From contig JBCNJP010000012.1 of assembly GCA_039602395.1 (NCBI GenBank), positions 24,680,396 through 24,744,395 on the forward strand: a stretch of 64,000 bases of DNA, read 5' to 3'. Shown one piece after another: positions 44,753 to 55,297 of the stretch. The notes under the pieces were generated by a model, which was not told the DNA's origin, ran no database searches, and saw only the letters and a program-made list of their open reading frames with translations. The translations under genes and the position numbers were made by a program. This DNA is from Deinandra increscens subsp. villosa. Its lineage: Eukaryota > Streptophyta > Magnoliopsida > Asterales > Asteraceae. Positions within the stretch are counted from its first letter, which is position 1; each line of letters begins with the position of its first letter.

Positions 44753-45540
44753 TCTGCTTTATTTCTGCATGAAAGTTGAAACACCATGAACGATAAATCT
44801 TTGTTGAAAATCAGATTATGTATAAAAATACAAAACAAAAAATAGAATAAGTCAAATTGTCAGTATTTCTGATTGTGTGGGCATTCACATTATCTTTGCT
44901 TGAATATTAATCATACTTAAAACATATCAGAAAGCTATGAAAATTGATCTGCCTAAATTGAAACAAACTAAAAAGTTGTATTCTCTGCCGACTTGGCTTG
45001 CATGTTGATTAAATCTGAAATTGAAGTGTGTCTGATACGTTATGACTGATATGATCTCGCATTTGGATCTTTCTCACAAAAAGTTTTAAGTTATTCGCAT
45101 TTTAATTCTGTTTGGTTATTTGTTTGTTATATTGAAAATCCAAAAAGATTTTCGGTGTGTTTGGAAATGTTATAAAAATCAAAAAGATTTTAATTCTGAT
45201 TTATTTTAGATCAACCGATAATGAAAAATATCAACATTATGCACGAAAGAGTCAAACAGTCTTGGAATCATGAGTCTCATCATTAATTGATCAAAGGTTT
45301 GTGGCAAATTGATAAAATTTGAAACTTTTGGATTCAATTTGGAACTTCTTTAAAAATCAGGGTTTTAATTGAAATTTTTGAAAAGGGCCAAACTGCAAGT
45401 TTGGATAACCGAACTGGGAGTTCGGATGATCTGAAGCTCAAGTTCGAAAGAGTTCAGTTACATTCATTTTGATCCGAAGGCTGAGTTCGGATGCGTTCGG
45501 AAGAGTTCGTCTGATCCAAACTGCCAGTTTGGACAACCGA
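44753..45540 (+). other. E4 spacer between stem-loops and second-ORF promoter
   Basis: AT-rich with no coding signal. From about 45390 it becomes rich in GTTCGGA/TCCGAAC units that continue beyond the TATA box. Confidence 0.55.
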
Positions 45541-46140
45541 ATTGGGATGCCTATAAAAGGCCGAATCGCTAGTTCGGAAGCATTATCACTATTCCAAATT
45601 TTCCGAACCCTAGCTGAACTATAGCTCTCCAAACAAAAATTTGATTAACTGCTTTTTATCAAGTTTTGTGATTGTGTAAAGGTAGGTATTGAAATTCCGA
45701 GTGCAGGGGTGTGTTTTATTGTCTTTTTTATCCAGTAAACATGGTCGATTTTGGTCAAAATGTTGTCGGGTTGGTTCTAGTTTCTAGATCTGAAAATTAA
45801 CACACTTAGAGTTGGGTTTAGGTGATAAAACTTGTAACATTGGATTCGTCTTGATAAAACACGTCTAGGTGTAAGAGGTTTTTGCTTGAAATTGTCTAGT
45901 TTGGAGTTTGGATTGATTAAACTTTTCAGTTACGCATAGAGCCGAACTGTGAGTTTATCAATCAAACTAGGAGTTCGGATCCAGTTCGGACAGGTTGACC
46001 AAGCCAGTTCGGTCGTTGACCAAAGTCAACATTGACTGATTGTCTGAATCCAGTGTAGATCCAGTTCGGATAACCATTGTCAGTTCGGATCCGGTTCGGA
46101 TGGACTTAATCAGTTAGGATCCAGTTCGTATATAATGAAT
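45390..46140. repeat. GTTCGGA motif field
   Basis: Many dispersed copies of AGTTCGGAT, CCGAACTG and near variants in both orientations, from 45405 to 46128, spanning the presumed promoter, first exon and intron of the second ORF. Confidence 0.85.
45552..45558 (+). promoter_or_regulatory. Putative TATA box for E4 second ORF
   Basis: TATAAAA inside GCCTATAAAAGGCCG, about 120 bp before a splice donor-like site and 700 bp before the second ORF. No PBS follows, so it does not look like an intact LTR. Confidence 0.5.
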
Positions 46141-46252
46141 TTTTGAACAAAAAGTTAAAAGTTTACGCGAATGATTAATAATTGACGAATTTGATGAACG
46201 TTTTTGATAATCAAATTGAATTTAATGAACTTTTCATTTTATGGGTTTTCAG
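45682..46252 (+). other. Putative leader intron of E4 second ORF
   Basis: AAAG/GTAGGT at 45678-45687 is a good plant donor and GGGTTTTCAG ending at 46252 a good acceptor; the ATG follows two bases later. Proposed from splice motifs only. Confidence 0.45.
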
Positions 46253-46254
46253 AA

Positions 46255-47944
46255 ATGGCGAACGATTTGAAGGTTGGCAATAAACACAACATTTGTGCAC
46301 ATCTCGGTATTAGTCTCACAAAGCTTACCAAGTTCGGTGGTTCCAGAATATTCGATTTTTTATGACAATCACGAATCCATTACGCGATTACACACGAGCA
46401 TGATGCGTATCGTGATATTCTCACCGAATTCTGGACCACCGCTCGGACATTAATCGAGGGTTCAATTAGAATTTCTGGCACAGTCCAAAACCGAACGGTA
46501 GTATTTACCGAGTCTGATGTCAGAAGGAACATGAAGTTGGATGGAGATGATACTACAGTGGCGTTAGAGTTTGATCAAGCAGACAATGTGGCTTTATTGA
46601 AGAGATTGTGGTATGCTGAAGACCCGAGCCAAGACTGGATTTATAAATCAGAATTCTCCGTTCCCTACAAGTTTCTGATACGTGTGTTGTTACACTGTTT
46701 GGGGAACAGAGTTGATGGTCACGACGAGATAGGCCCGAAGATGCTGTCTCTGATGAATGCTCTTATCCTTAGCCGTCCATACAAATGTTATGGATTAATT
46801 TACTACTACATGAGGGATAATTCAACTCAAAGGCACAAGAGAGCGTTGCTTTACCCGAGGTTGACTTAGATGATCTTGAATGATCTATATCCGAATCTGG
46901 TAAAGAATGAAGCTCAAAAGATGAATCTGAAGCATATGAGTGAGACAAGTGTTGGTACATTGATGACATATCAGAAGAAGAAGCCGGAAGATTATCCGAA
47001 GATGAAAAAGCTTATTGGTCACTTGGCGAATGTAAACTATGTTGCACGAGCCAATGGTGCACCTCGTCATGATGAAGGAAATTCTTCTGATGAACTTGAT
47101 TAATCCTGGATCGAAGAGAGAAACTAGCAACCACAACAAGTAAAAGCAAAAAGACCAAAACGACAAGAAACACAAACGCCTCCTATTGTTCAAGAACCGG
47201 TAGTATCTGAACCTGTTGTCACAGAACCTGCTGTCTCAACACCTGAAGTCTAAGCGATGTACTGTCGATGTGACTGAGACACCTGCAGTGAATACCCTGA
47301 TAGATGAAGAAGACACTGATGATGATGAGCTGAGTGATATGGCAGTAAACTCTAATAATGGTTATGATACGAACAATCCATTTGCATATATTGTTGTTCG
47401 ATCACAAAAGGTTCGAATGAGAAAGGGTAGCAAAGAACATTTTGCTTATCGAACCAGTCTCAACAAAAGCAACGACATATGACGAGTTTATGAAGACAAA
47501 GCCCATCTGAATCTGATGAAGATTACAACCCAAATGATGATGTCGTACAAGGCAAGGGTAAGAAACCGACTACTTCCTCGTCTTCATTGACACCATTCAA
47601 AAGGAAGAAGTCGATTACCGCTGGTGGACGTGGCAAGAAGATGCTTAAAAGTTCAGATTTTATACTGAAACGTCGTACTGGTGGATCTTCATCAGTTGGT
47701 CCAGATATCTATGCCTGAGACTACTTCCACTCTAGCTACTTCTACAGCACAAGCTGCTATATTCACAGAGTTGAGTTAGTCGGGTGTTTTGAAAGATTTT
47801 TCGGGGATTGTGAAAGTCTACAACAGCCAACACGATACCTTCAGCAAGTGTTGGTGCTCAATTTGTTAATCAGCCAATGGGAACAACTTCTACTCCAACA
47901 TTCTGAACTGCCACTGCAACAACATCAACCCCTTCCCCACCAGA
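46255..47944 (+). pseudogene. E4 second ORF, N-terminal part
   Basis: Starts MANDLKVGNKHNICAHLG, a start I recognise from proteins that accompany Asteraceae retroelements; their role is not established (env-like position after pol). It continues through WYAEDPSQDWIYKSEF, LIRVLLHCLGNRVDGHDE, MLSLMNALILSRPYKCYG and NLYPNLVKNEA-type sequence, then a low-complexity acidic and Pro/Thr-rich stretch. Stops at about 46362, 46867, 47101 and 47251 break it. An LTR-like insertion at 47945 separates it from its C-terminal half at 49340-50760. No signal peptide or membrane helix is evident. Confidence 0.65.
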
Positions 47945-49313
47945 TGTTGGTTGGATTTAGGTGTCCAGACCCGACTAAATCAAGTACCCGACCCAGTCAA
48001 GACCCGTAAGAGTTACACCGGAGGCAACGGATTTTAAAGTCCGCTTACTTTTATAACCGGCAAATTCGCAGAAGAATTAATTTTTTGTTTTCTAAATGGT
48101 TTAATAGACAAATAATTAATTAGTTAATTATTATTAATCATTAAGATTAATTAAGCGGCATAGAACGTTAAATATTATTTATGTCATGGACGGAAATCGA
48201 CAAATTATTAGTTTGACTAATATTCGTCAGATCTCGGCAAGCAATAAACATTTAAGGGGTTAAACGTTAATTTCGATAATTGGATGGTTCGATTAAGGGC
48301 TAATAATAAACGAGGGACCTAACGGGAAATTAATCAGATATATATATCTGATTAATGGAGGGGGCGAAACCCTAATCCTCCTCAAGAGAATTTTCGGCCC
48401 CCTCCCTCTCTCTCCCTCTTGAAGTCGACGCCAACCCACCCCATTGGTCGCTGTCGATCGTTGTTCTCCGACTCTGTCATTCAATCGTGAAAACTCTAAT
48501 CACTTATCACCATTCTCGACGTGGTTTCCTTCTTCCAGTAGCCGTCACGCATTGAAGCCAAGAAACCCTAGCCGCCGATCGTGTCGCCTCTCCGAGTCGA
48601 CCGCCGCCGCTGCCCCGTCACTCCGCCACCAACCGTCCCTCGCTAAGCCGCCGCCGTGCGGCCTCCTTCTTGCCGCCGCTGTTGCCGCACCACCGCCGAA
48701 GGCCGTCACCGAGCCCAACCGTGAGCCGCGACCGCAGCCGCCGCATTCGTCGCACAGCCGCCGCCGCCCAGCCGGTCGCCGCCCCTCGTCGTCGCCGGTT
48801 CCCACCTCCGACACACCCCTCGTGAATCGCCACCGTAAGGCGTGTTCACTAGTCGTCCGCAAATCCTAGTTCGCGCCCAATCCGACACACGTGTTTTTCC
48901 CGGTGCTTGAGTCATCGCGTAGAGAAACTCTGAGTGCGAGGAAACCCTAGCGTCACCCATTGACTTCCGGTGTCTCGAATGTTTGTTTGAATCACCGCTC
49001 AGGTATATCTAAACTTGTTATTAGTTCAGATTTAATCGTTTATATATTTATGATTGTGTCGTGTTTTGTTTAACGCGTTTTTGGTGTTTGCGGGTTTGGT
49101 GATTGTTGAATCCTGTTGATTTGGTTTACGTTAATTAACTGGTTTTCGCGTTAGTAAATTAAATCATTTTCCGCTGCGTATTAAATTATTTGTTAATTTA
49201 ATAATCTAATTTGATATACTCGGTAATCGATTAAATAATTATTTATTGTAAATAATTATTTCCAAAAAAAATTGCTATTACCGAGACCTGAATGCCACTG
49301 TCGTAACCCAACA
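47945..49313 (+). mobile_element. LTR-like insertion with GC-rich core
   Basis: Ends TGTTGGTTGG and TAACCCAACA are inverted (TG...CA), and it interrupts the E4 second ORF. No target duplication is visible (CCAGA left, ATGTT right). The segment 48360-48960 is strikingly GC-rich with CCGCCG runs and a splice donor-like CTCAGGTATAT at about 49001, as in 5' leaders of some Gypsy LTRs. Open frames on both strands here are long only because of base composition. Likely a solo LTR. Confidence 0.5.
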
Positions 49314-49339
49314 ATGTTAATTTCAGTGTTTCTCAAGGA

Positions 49340-50760
49340 TTAATATCCTTTTCTCAAATGGAATAACTCAACACTGCTCTTTTGGATTGTCAAACTAAAA
49401 TTAATGAGCTGAAGGCTAAAGATGCTGAGATGTCACAAGTGATTGAGGTGTTGAAGAGAAAGGATGAAGAGAAAATACAACTGATTGAAGAGTTAAAGGC
49501 GAGAGATGAATCTTAATCCAAACAGTTGGTGGAATTGCATAGATATTAGCTTTAATTAAAAAGTGGGGAAGCGGCCAAAGCTCAAGAGGTTACATGATTG
49601 AAAACAACCAATATGAATCAAGATGCCCAAATTACAGAGATAAATGAGCAGCTGAAATTTCTACTTGAGAAATTTACTGCTCAGGGGGAGATTGGTTCAG
49701 GATCAGGATGTAAAGATGATATACTAAATATCTAAATGACACACCTTAGAATGACGAGCCGGAAGGTAATACTGGTGGAGGTCCAGGCCCAACTGGAACT
49801 TCTAGTTCGGGTGCTAGTACTTCTGCAGCCCAAGGGGAGTCTGATGTAGTGCCAATTACATCAGTCCCGTCGAATCAAGTAGCAAAAAGTATTCACAATA
49901 TCATTACAATACTTGAATATGGTGAGTTTATATGTGAACTCAACCAAGCTCAAATTCAAGCGATCTTCGAGTTAAACAACGAGGAGATGAAGAAAGCTGC
50001 CGAAGCTGAACCCCCAAAATATATGAGTCATCGGAGACTGAAAGTGAAGATGATATCTTTGATGAGGAGGTTGAGATTGAAGACATAACAGAGGAGGAGT
50101 ACCCTAATCTGTATTCTAATTTCAACAACAACAACTCAGCTAATGATGACTTTGAGGCATTTCTAAAGGAAAAGGGTGATGAGGCTGAGGTAAAGCTGAA
50201 AAGAAAAGAAGCTAAAAAACCTGAAGACCCAATAGTCAAAGAGGCCAAAGAACAAAAGCAAAGAAAGGTCTACGATGAGTACTTGAAGATCTTTTATGCC
50301 AACTACATTCCTCCACCGAAACCTATCAAACAACGTAGGCATGTCAGATTTAAGGGTCAAGCTTCAGGTGAAATAATAAGCTGGGTGTATGTTGGAGATC
50401 TAAAATGTTATAGAATCAAACGGTAGTTTGGTATCCAATACTTCAAGTGTGCATTGGATTTTGGTTCTCTACCAGTTTGGGATGTTCGGGAGCTTACCAG
50501 AAAACCATTACGTAATTATGGAAATGATTGGATAGGTTTATACTTCAAGCATATGGTGGATAAAGAATGTGATAAGGGATTTCAGTTCTTAAAGCCACAA
50601 AGACCAAAAAGACGTGAACATCCGACAAAGGTGCATCAGAGAACTCATAAGAAGCTGATAGTGCTAACATTCAAGAAGAAACTAGATGTAATGAAGAAGA
50701 TTCCATTAATGAAGATGGAATTGGATTTTATAAAGAACTTGAAGTGGTGGTACTTATTAG
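49340..50760 (+). pseudogene. E4 second ORF, C-terminal part
   Basis: Begins with a coiled-coil stretch (TALLDCQTKINELKAKDAEM, VIEVLKRKDEEKIQLIEEL), then Gly/Ser/Thr-rich GGGPGPTGTSSSGAST, an acidic region (EDDIFDEEVEIED) and a basic KLKRKEAKKPEDP segment. A folded-looking part follows: YANYIPPPKPIKQ, VYVGDLKCY, FGSLPVWDVRELTRKPLRNY, LYFKHMVDKECDKGFQFLKP and KNLKWWY. It stops at about 50753, where the E5 LTR begins. Several stops and frame changes are present. The coil suggests self-association; the function is unknown. Confidence 0.65.
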
Positions 50761-51142
50761 AGCATATTACTATGCTATAGAGTGTCTCGTGTATTGTATC
50801 TAAGTGAGCATGTGTTAGTGAGTCTGAGTGTCAACATACCAACGTGGCCGTACCATCTGGTCCGCCGTACCAATTGGTACACCCGTACCAATTGGTATGC
50901 CTGTAACAATTGGTATGCTAGTTGGTACGCTGAGTATTTTGTTCACCATAAATAGTTCGTTTTAGAATGAGAGCTTAACACTTCTATCATTTTACACTTT
51001 GTGTGTGTCTTTTCTAGAGAGAGAAACCAGAGAGCTTTTGATTGTAATCTTTATGTGATTCACTACAAAACTCTTATTTACTTTCTCGTGTTTACTTGAT
51101 TGATCGAATCATGCAGTAGTAAGATCATCCCGTGTCCTTACA
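50748..51142 (+). mobile_element. Copia E5 5' LTR (left edge approximate)
   Basis: The right edge is clear: CGTGTCCTTACA followed by a PBS. The left edge is placed at TGGTACTTATT, where second-ORF coding of E4 ends abruptly. The middle (50836-50940) holds ACCAATTGGTA palindromes and GGTACGC units also found in the leader. CATAAATAG near 50946 may be the TATA region. No second LTR of E5 lies in the window. Confidence 0.65.
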
Positions 51143-51144
51143 AG

Positions 51145-51156
51145 TGGTATTAGAGC
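51145..51156 (+). promoter_or_regulatory. E5 primer-binding site
   Basis: TGGTATTAGAGC, one change from the tRNA-Met complement, two bases after the LTR. Confidence 0.8.
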
Positions 51157-51361
51157 AATCCAGGTTGCTCAACTGATGTGTTTTGATCAATTTTCGGATT
51201 TCTAGAGACAGAAAGTTTGGGGTTTATTAGTTTTTTTATCAATTTTTCTCAATTCCGAGTCTTTCTGGTGCTAAAACTGATTTCTGAACGTTCCTAGAGT
51301 GTTTTCGTTGCTTACTATTCCAAATTCCAGTCTAAATTGTCCAAATTCGCAAAAATCAGTC

Positions 51362-51683
51362 GAATCTGTGTTGGTACGCCCGATGAATTCGATGGTACAC
51401 CGGATGATCCATTGGTACGCTCCTTGGTACGCTAGGCAATCTTCATAAATTTCTAGTACGCTGAGTGTTGGTACGGAAGACAATCTTCACCGGTGGTACG
51501 CGACATCAATGATTGGTACGTAGGAAGTTACGCCGTACCAAGTTGGTACGCTATTGTTCATTGGTACGCCGAGTTGGTTTGATCCGTTTCTTGGTACGTT
51601 GAAAACAGCTGGTACGGTGAAGGTTTTTGGTACGGAAGTCAATATTTTCGTACGTTGAAGGTAGTTTTGGTACGCTGGCAGAA
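51362..51683. repeat. GGTACG motif field in E5 leader
   Basis: Twelve copies of GGTACG, mostly as TTGGTACGC or TTGGTACGG, in about 310 bp, plus inverse CCGTACCAA. The LTR upstream has the same motif. Confidence 0.9.
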
Positions 51684-51843
51684 TAGCGACGTTCACTAAA
51701 ACTGACGTAACTTGAGAACCGTTATGAGTTACGGGAGCTAATACCAGCCAAAACGACCGTCTCGACGAGATCTACACTTTACAATCCTAACGTCTAGTAC
51801 TGTCCGATTTGAACATCAAAATCCATTTCTAAGACCTCTGTTT

Positions 51844-52960
51844 TTGCATCTAAAGTTTTCGATACCGAAAGTTTATCACAAGAAGGCGGATTTCCAAGCG
51901 TTTGTGGTCATGCAAAACACGGTGCAAGCTATGCTTAAATTTGATAACAAAATTGGAACAAGCCAGAAAGTTCCCAAGTTGTTGAAATTGGAGGATTATC
52001 ACAATTGGAAACAAAGATTTTCTGCTTACATTAGCACAAATGATATTGATTTATGGATTCCAACTCGGAAGCTTTACATGCATCCAACCGATCAAGGATA
52101 TTTTAAAGAAATTCACAATTTTGATGCTGCTAAAAGAAAAAGCTATGAGCTTGAGCAAAATGTGTATGGTTATCTTACAATGGCTTTACCTACTGAATTG
52201 TTACATCAATTCAGTACTTGCCGGAAAAGTAAACAGTTATGGGATGCTTTGTCTGCAAGATGCGAAGGTAATGATCAATACAAAAAGAGTAGACGAAAAG
52301 TGCTGAATAAAGAATTTGAAAACTTTCAACACTATGAGAAAGAAAACATCACTGCTCTTGTATCCAGATTTTCACATCTGATTAGTGAAATGAAAGTGGT
52401 TAACATTGAGAAGACTGAGGAGGAATTGAAAGAGAAACTGATGGAGGCATTACCAGAGAAGTGGGAGAATTATGTGTTGTTTCTTACTCATGACAGACAG
52501 TATTCTGCATTATCATTTCATGATTTAACATGAAAGCTTCATGCGAAAGAAATGGAAATGATGACTTCACATTAATCAACTGCTCAACTGCAAAATCCTG
52601 AGTTGTATCATGGTCAAAATTTTGCAAGTATCAATGCAAAATCTAACAACATTTGTTGCTAGTCATGGATCAGGAAAGTTTGAACATTCATCAAGATGGT
52701 GTACTTTTACGGTTCTAAATCATTCAAGTCAGACTTTATTTTCTGCAAAAACACCTGATGAACATTTGGCGTTGATATTTGCTTTGTTATCTTCATATTA
52801 TGGATTTCTGAATGATGGTTTGCCAATAACTAATTTGATTGTAGAAGATTTTGATCAGATTGATCCAGACAATCTTAAACAAATGGATATAAATTGGCAA
52901 CTTGCTATGTTAGCCCAAAGAGTTATAAGGTTCAGGAAGAGAACAAGATTCAAAAGTCTA
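51844..52960 (+). pseudogene. Copia E5 gag, N-terminal UBN2-like domain
   Basis: The domain shows PKLLKLEDYHNWKQRFSAYI, LWIPTRKLYMHP, MALPTELLHQFSTCRKSKQL, ARCEGNDQYKKSRRKVLNKE and EKWENYVLFLTHDRQ, matching the fragment at 4311-5380. A TGA at 52531 (where the relative has Arg) and a further stop at 52573 break it. It resumes at 52610 with SAKTPDEHLALIFALLSSYY and VEDFDQIDPDN. Gag would form the particle core. Confidence 0.82.
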
Positions 52961-53712
52961 AATCCGGATGGTAAAGTTGGTTTCGACAAGTCAAAGGTAA
53001 AATGTTTCAAATGTTTCAATTTGGACATTTTGCTCATGAATGTTCAAAGTCAAATGCTTCTTCATCAAAGTCTTCAACAAATATTCAGAGTCAAGGCATT
53101 AGTCTCACAATCTAATCAAGGATATGACTGGTCAGACGATATTAAACATTTTGAAAGTGCGATTGCTTTGACTGCAATTTGTAACAATCCTGCAGGTTCA
53201 TTTAATGATGAGTTAGCTAAAGTGCAACATGCATTTATGGTTCAAATTGATCAGAGTGATTCTGATTCTGAAACAAGTGGTTCTGAATCAAGTGGTTATG
53301 AATGTGTTTGTGAGTTTTGTTCTAAAAAAGACAAGAAGATTCAAGGATTGATAAAAGAAAATGAGTTGTTAGTTGCTGAAAATAAAAGGAAGATAGAAAA
53401 GTTGACAGGTGAACAGAAAAAGTTGGAAGGTGTAATTCAAGAATTGTCATCTCAAAAAGAAAAGTTTCAATGTGTTGAAAAAGATCTTGAGCAAAATCTT
53501 ACAAATTTGTCTGAAGAAAAGGATGAGTTAGTTAAATAGGTTGAAAAATGGAAGGCTGAAGCTGAGGATGCAGCAAATGATTTCAACAATCTGTTTGAAA
53601 AATCCAAGGTTAAGCTTGATATGCTCAACAAGTCTTCTGATGAACAAGATGCTAAACTTGAGTCATGTCAGATTGATATGGAAAAGTTGTTAGATGAAAA
53701 TAGAGAGTTGGT
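52961..53712 (+). pseudogene. Copia E5 gag, damaged zinc knuckle and coiled coil
   Basis: DKSKVKCFKCF at 52985-53020 starts a CCHC knuckle, but one missing base shifts the frame so that the GHFAHEC half reads in another frame; the frame is regained about 80 bp later. Next come NQGYDWSDDIKHFESAIAL, an acidic DSDSETSGSESSGYE, the pair CEFC, and a long coil (KKIQGLIKENELLVAENKRK, LEQNLTNLSEEKDELVK). A TAG at 53537 interrupts the coil. It runs into the gap at 53713 and resumes at 59107. Confidence 0.8.
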
Positions 53713-54212
53713 NNNNNNNNNNNNNNNNNNNNNNNNNNNNNNNNNNNNNNNNNNNNNNNNNNNNNNNNNNNNNNNNNNNNNNNNNNNNNNNNNNNNNNNN
53801 NNNNNNNNNNNNNNNNNNNNNNNNNNNNNNNNNNNNNNNNNNNNNNNNNNNNNNNNNNNNNNNNNNNNNNNNNNNNNNNNNNNNNNNNNNNNNNNNNNNN
53901 NNNNNNNNNNNNNNNNNNNNNNNNNNNNNNNNNNNNNNNNNNNNNNNNNNNNNNNNNNNNNNNNNNNNNNNNNNNNNNNNNNNNNNNNNNNNNNNNNNNN
54001 NNNNNNNNNNNNNNNNNNNNNNNNNNNNNNNNNNNNNNNNNNNNNNNNNNNNNNNNNNNNNNNNNNNNNNNNNNNNNNNNNNNNNNNNNNNNNNNNNNNN
54101 NNNNNNNNNNNNNNNNNNNNNNNNNNNNNNNNNNNNNNNNNNNNNNNNNNNNNNNNNNNNNNNNNNNNNNNNNNNNNNNNNNNNNNNNNNNNNNNNNNNN
54201 NNNNNNNNNNNN
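53713..54212. other. 500-N scaffold gap at an LTR insertion point
   Basis: Exactly 500 N. The left contig stops at GAGAGTTGGT; the host gag resumes right of E7 with TGGTA, so TGGT/TGGTA is consistent with the E7 target duplication and the gap starts where the E7 LTR should begin. The missing sequence should include the rest of E7 (gag remainder, pol, 3' LTR), probably many kilobases. Confidence 0.85.
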
Positions 54213-55119
54213 CAAATGGATAATGCCGGCGAAATCCTCCGCCGAGGGGGTAGAGGCTGCGAGAGCTCGGATGGCCTGACTGGCCTCGGCTGCAACTCCA
54301 GAAGCATCAGACAGATGAACGTGCAGGGTGTCGAGGGCCTAGTCCTAAGAGGTCACGCGGGCCTCTAGGACAGCAAGACGGGTGGCAAGGTCCGTGATAG
54401 TGGCAGGTGGGGTAAGGCTACGGATGGTGGCATGAAGCTGGCGGATCTCATCGTCACAACAGGCGATGCAAGCAAAGAGGGATGATACAAGGGAATCAAC
54501 AGGGATACCAGAAAGAACAGGGCTAGGTATATCGGAAGGTGCTGGGGCATGTGGTGGCAGTGGCACGTCCTGGGTCTCAGTAGTGGCGGATGGCTCTCCG
54601 ATCTGAAAGGTGTTGTCAGCAAATCTCACCCGTTTCTTGGGTGGCATCATCTCTGGTTCAGCAGGTAGCTCATCGGGCTCTGGGGAGAGGGAACGTTTGC
54701 GAGACGGCTCAGACTTAGTAATTGGACCGGAAACGTGTTGTCTACTACGCCTGACCTACTTCCTAGAGGTAAGCATACGAAGCGGACCGTTCGTTAGGTG
54801 TGGAGCGGTACGGTCGGAATGAGGGCTCACGAGCGGGAGAAACAGGGCTAGAAGCGGATAGGGTAACGGTGAGAGTATCTCTGTCCTCATCTGCATCGGT
54901 GATGTCCACTGTGAATGACGCGTACTCCTCCGGTTCCTGGTCAGTCGTCGCATCCTCCTCCGGCTCGGAGTCGGCATCGTAGGGGCGATCGAGAACACTG
55001 GTCGGTGAGCGAGGGGGTGATGGAGCCTCAGTGGTGACTGGTGATGCTGACTGCTCCAAGTCGGAATGTGCTTCAGTCTCGGAATCGGAAGTCAAGTCAA
55101 TCGGTCCGTGAGAAGCCAT
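54213..55119 (-). CDS. E7 gag N-terminal region
   Basis: From 55119 on the minus strand: MASHGPIDLTSDSETEAHSD, acidic and Ser/Pro-rich (EPEEYASFTVDITDADEDRD), then a frame change and MMPPKKRVRFADNTFQ at 54650, a Pro-rich stretch and a short coil (ATRLAVLEARV). Low-complexity acidic N-termini followed by a PPKKR-type segment and short coil are common in plant Gypsy gags. The capsid core lies in the gap. The GC content is higher than in the surroundings and codons are mostly open, so E7 is probably younger than E5. Confidence 0.6.
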
Positions 55120-55280
55120 GCTGCGACAAAGTTTCCAAGTAATGATGATAATATATATATATATATGTTACGTATGGCATGTGAATCAGTCAAATAGGCA
55201 AATAATGATGCATGCAAGTATGACTAACAGAGCTTAGGATATAGTCTAGACCCTATGTATGCAATCTAGTTCTATAACCT

Positions 55281-55294
55281 TGGCTCTGATACCA
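55281..55294 (-). promoter_or_regulatory. E7 primer-binding site
   Basis: Minus strand TGGTATCAGAGCCA, three bases after the LTR end; tRNA-Met type. Confidence 0.9.
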
Positions 55295-55297
55295 CTC

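Noticed and set aside
48444..48869. Proline/arginine-rich plus-strand frame and overlapping minus frames, possible gene
   Set aside because: Long frames on both strands are expected in CCG-rich DNA; the segment lies inside an LTR-like insertion and shows no domain.
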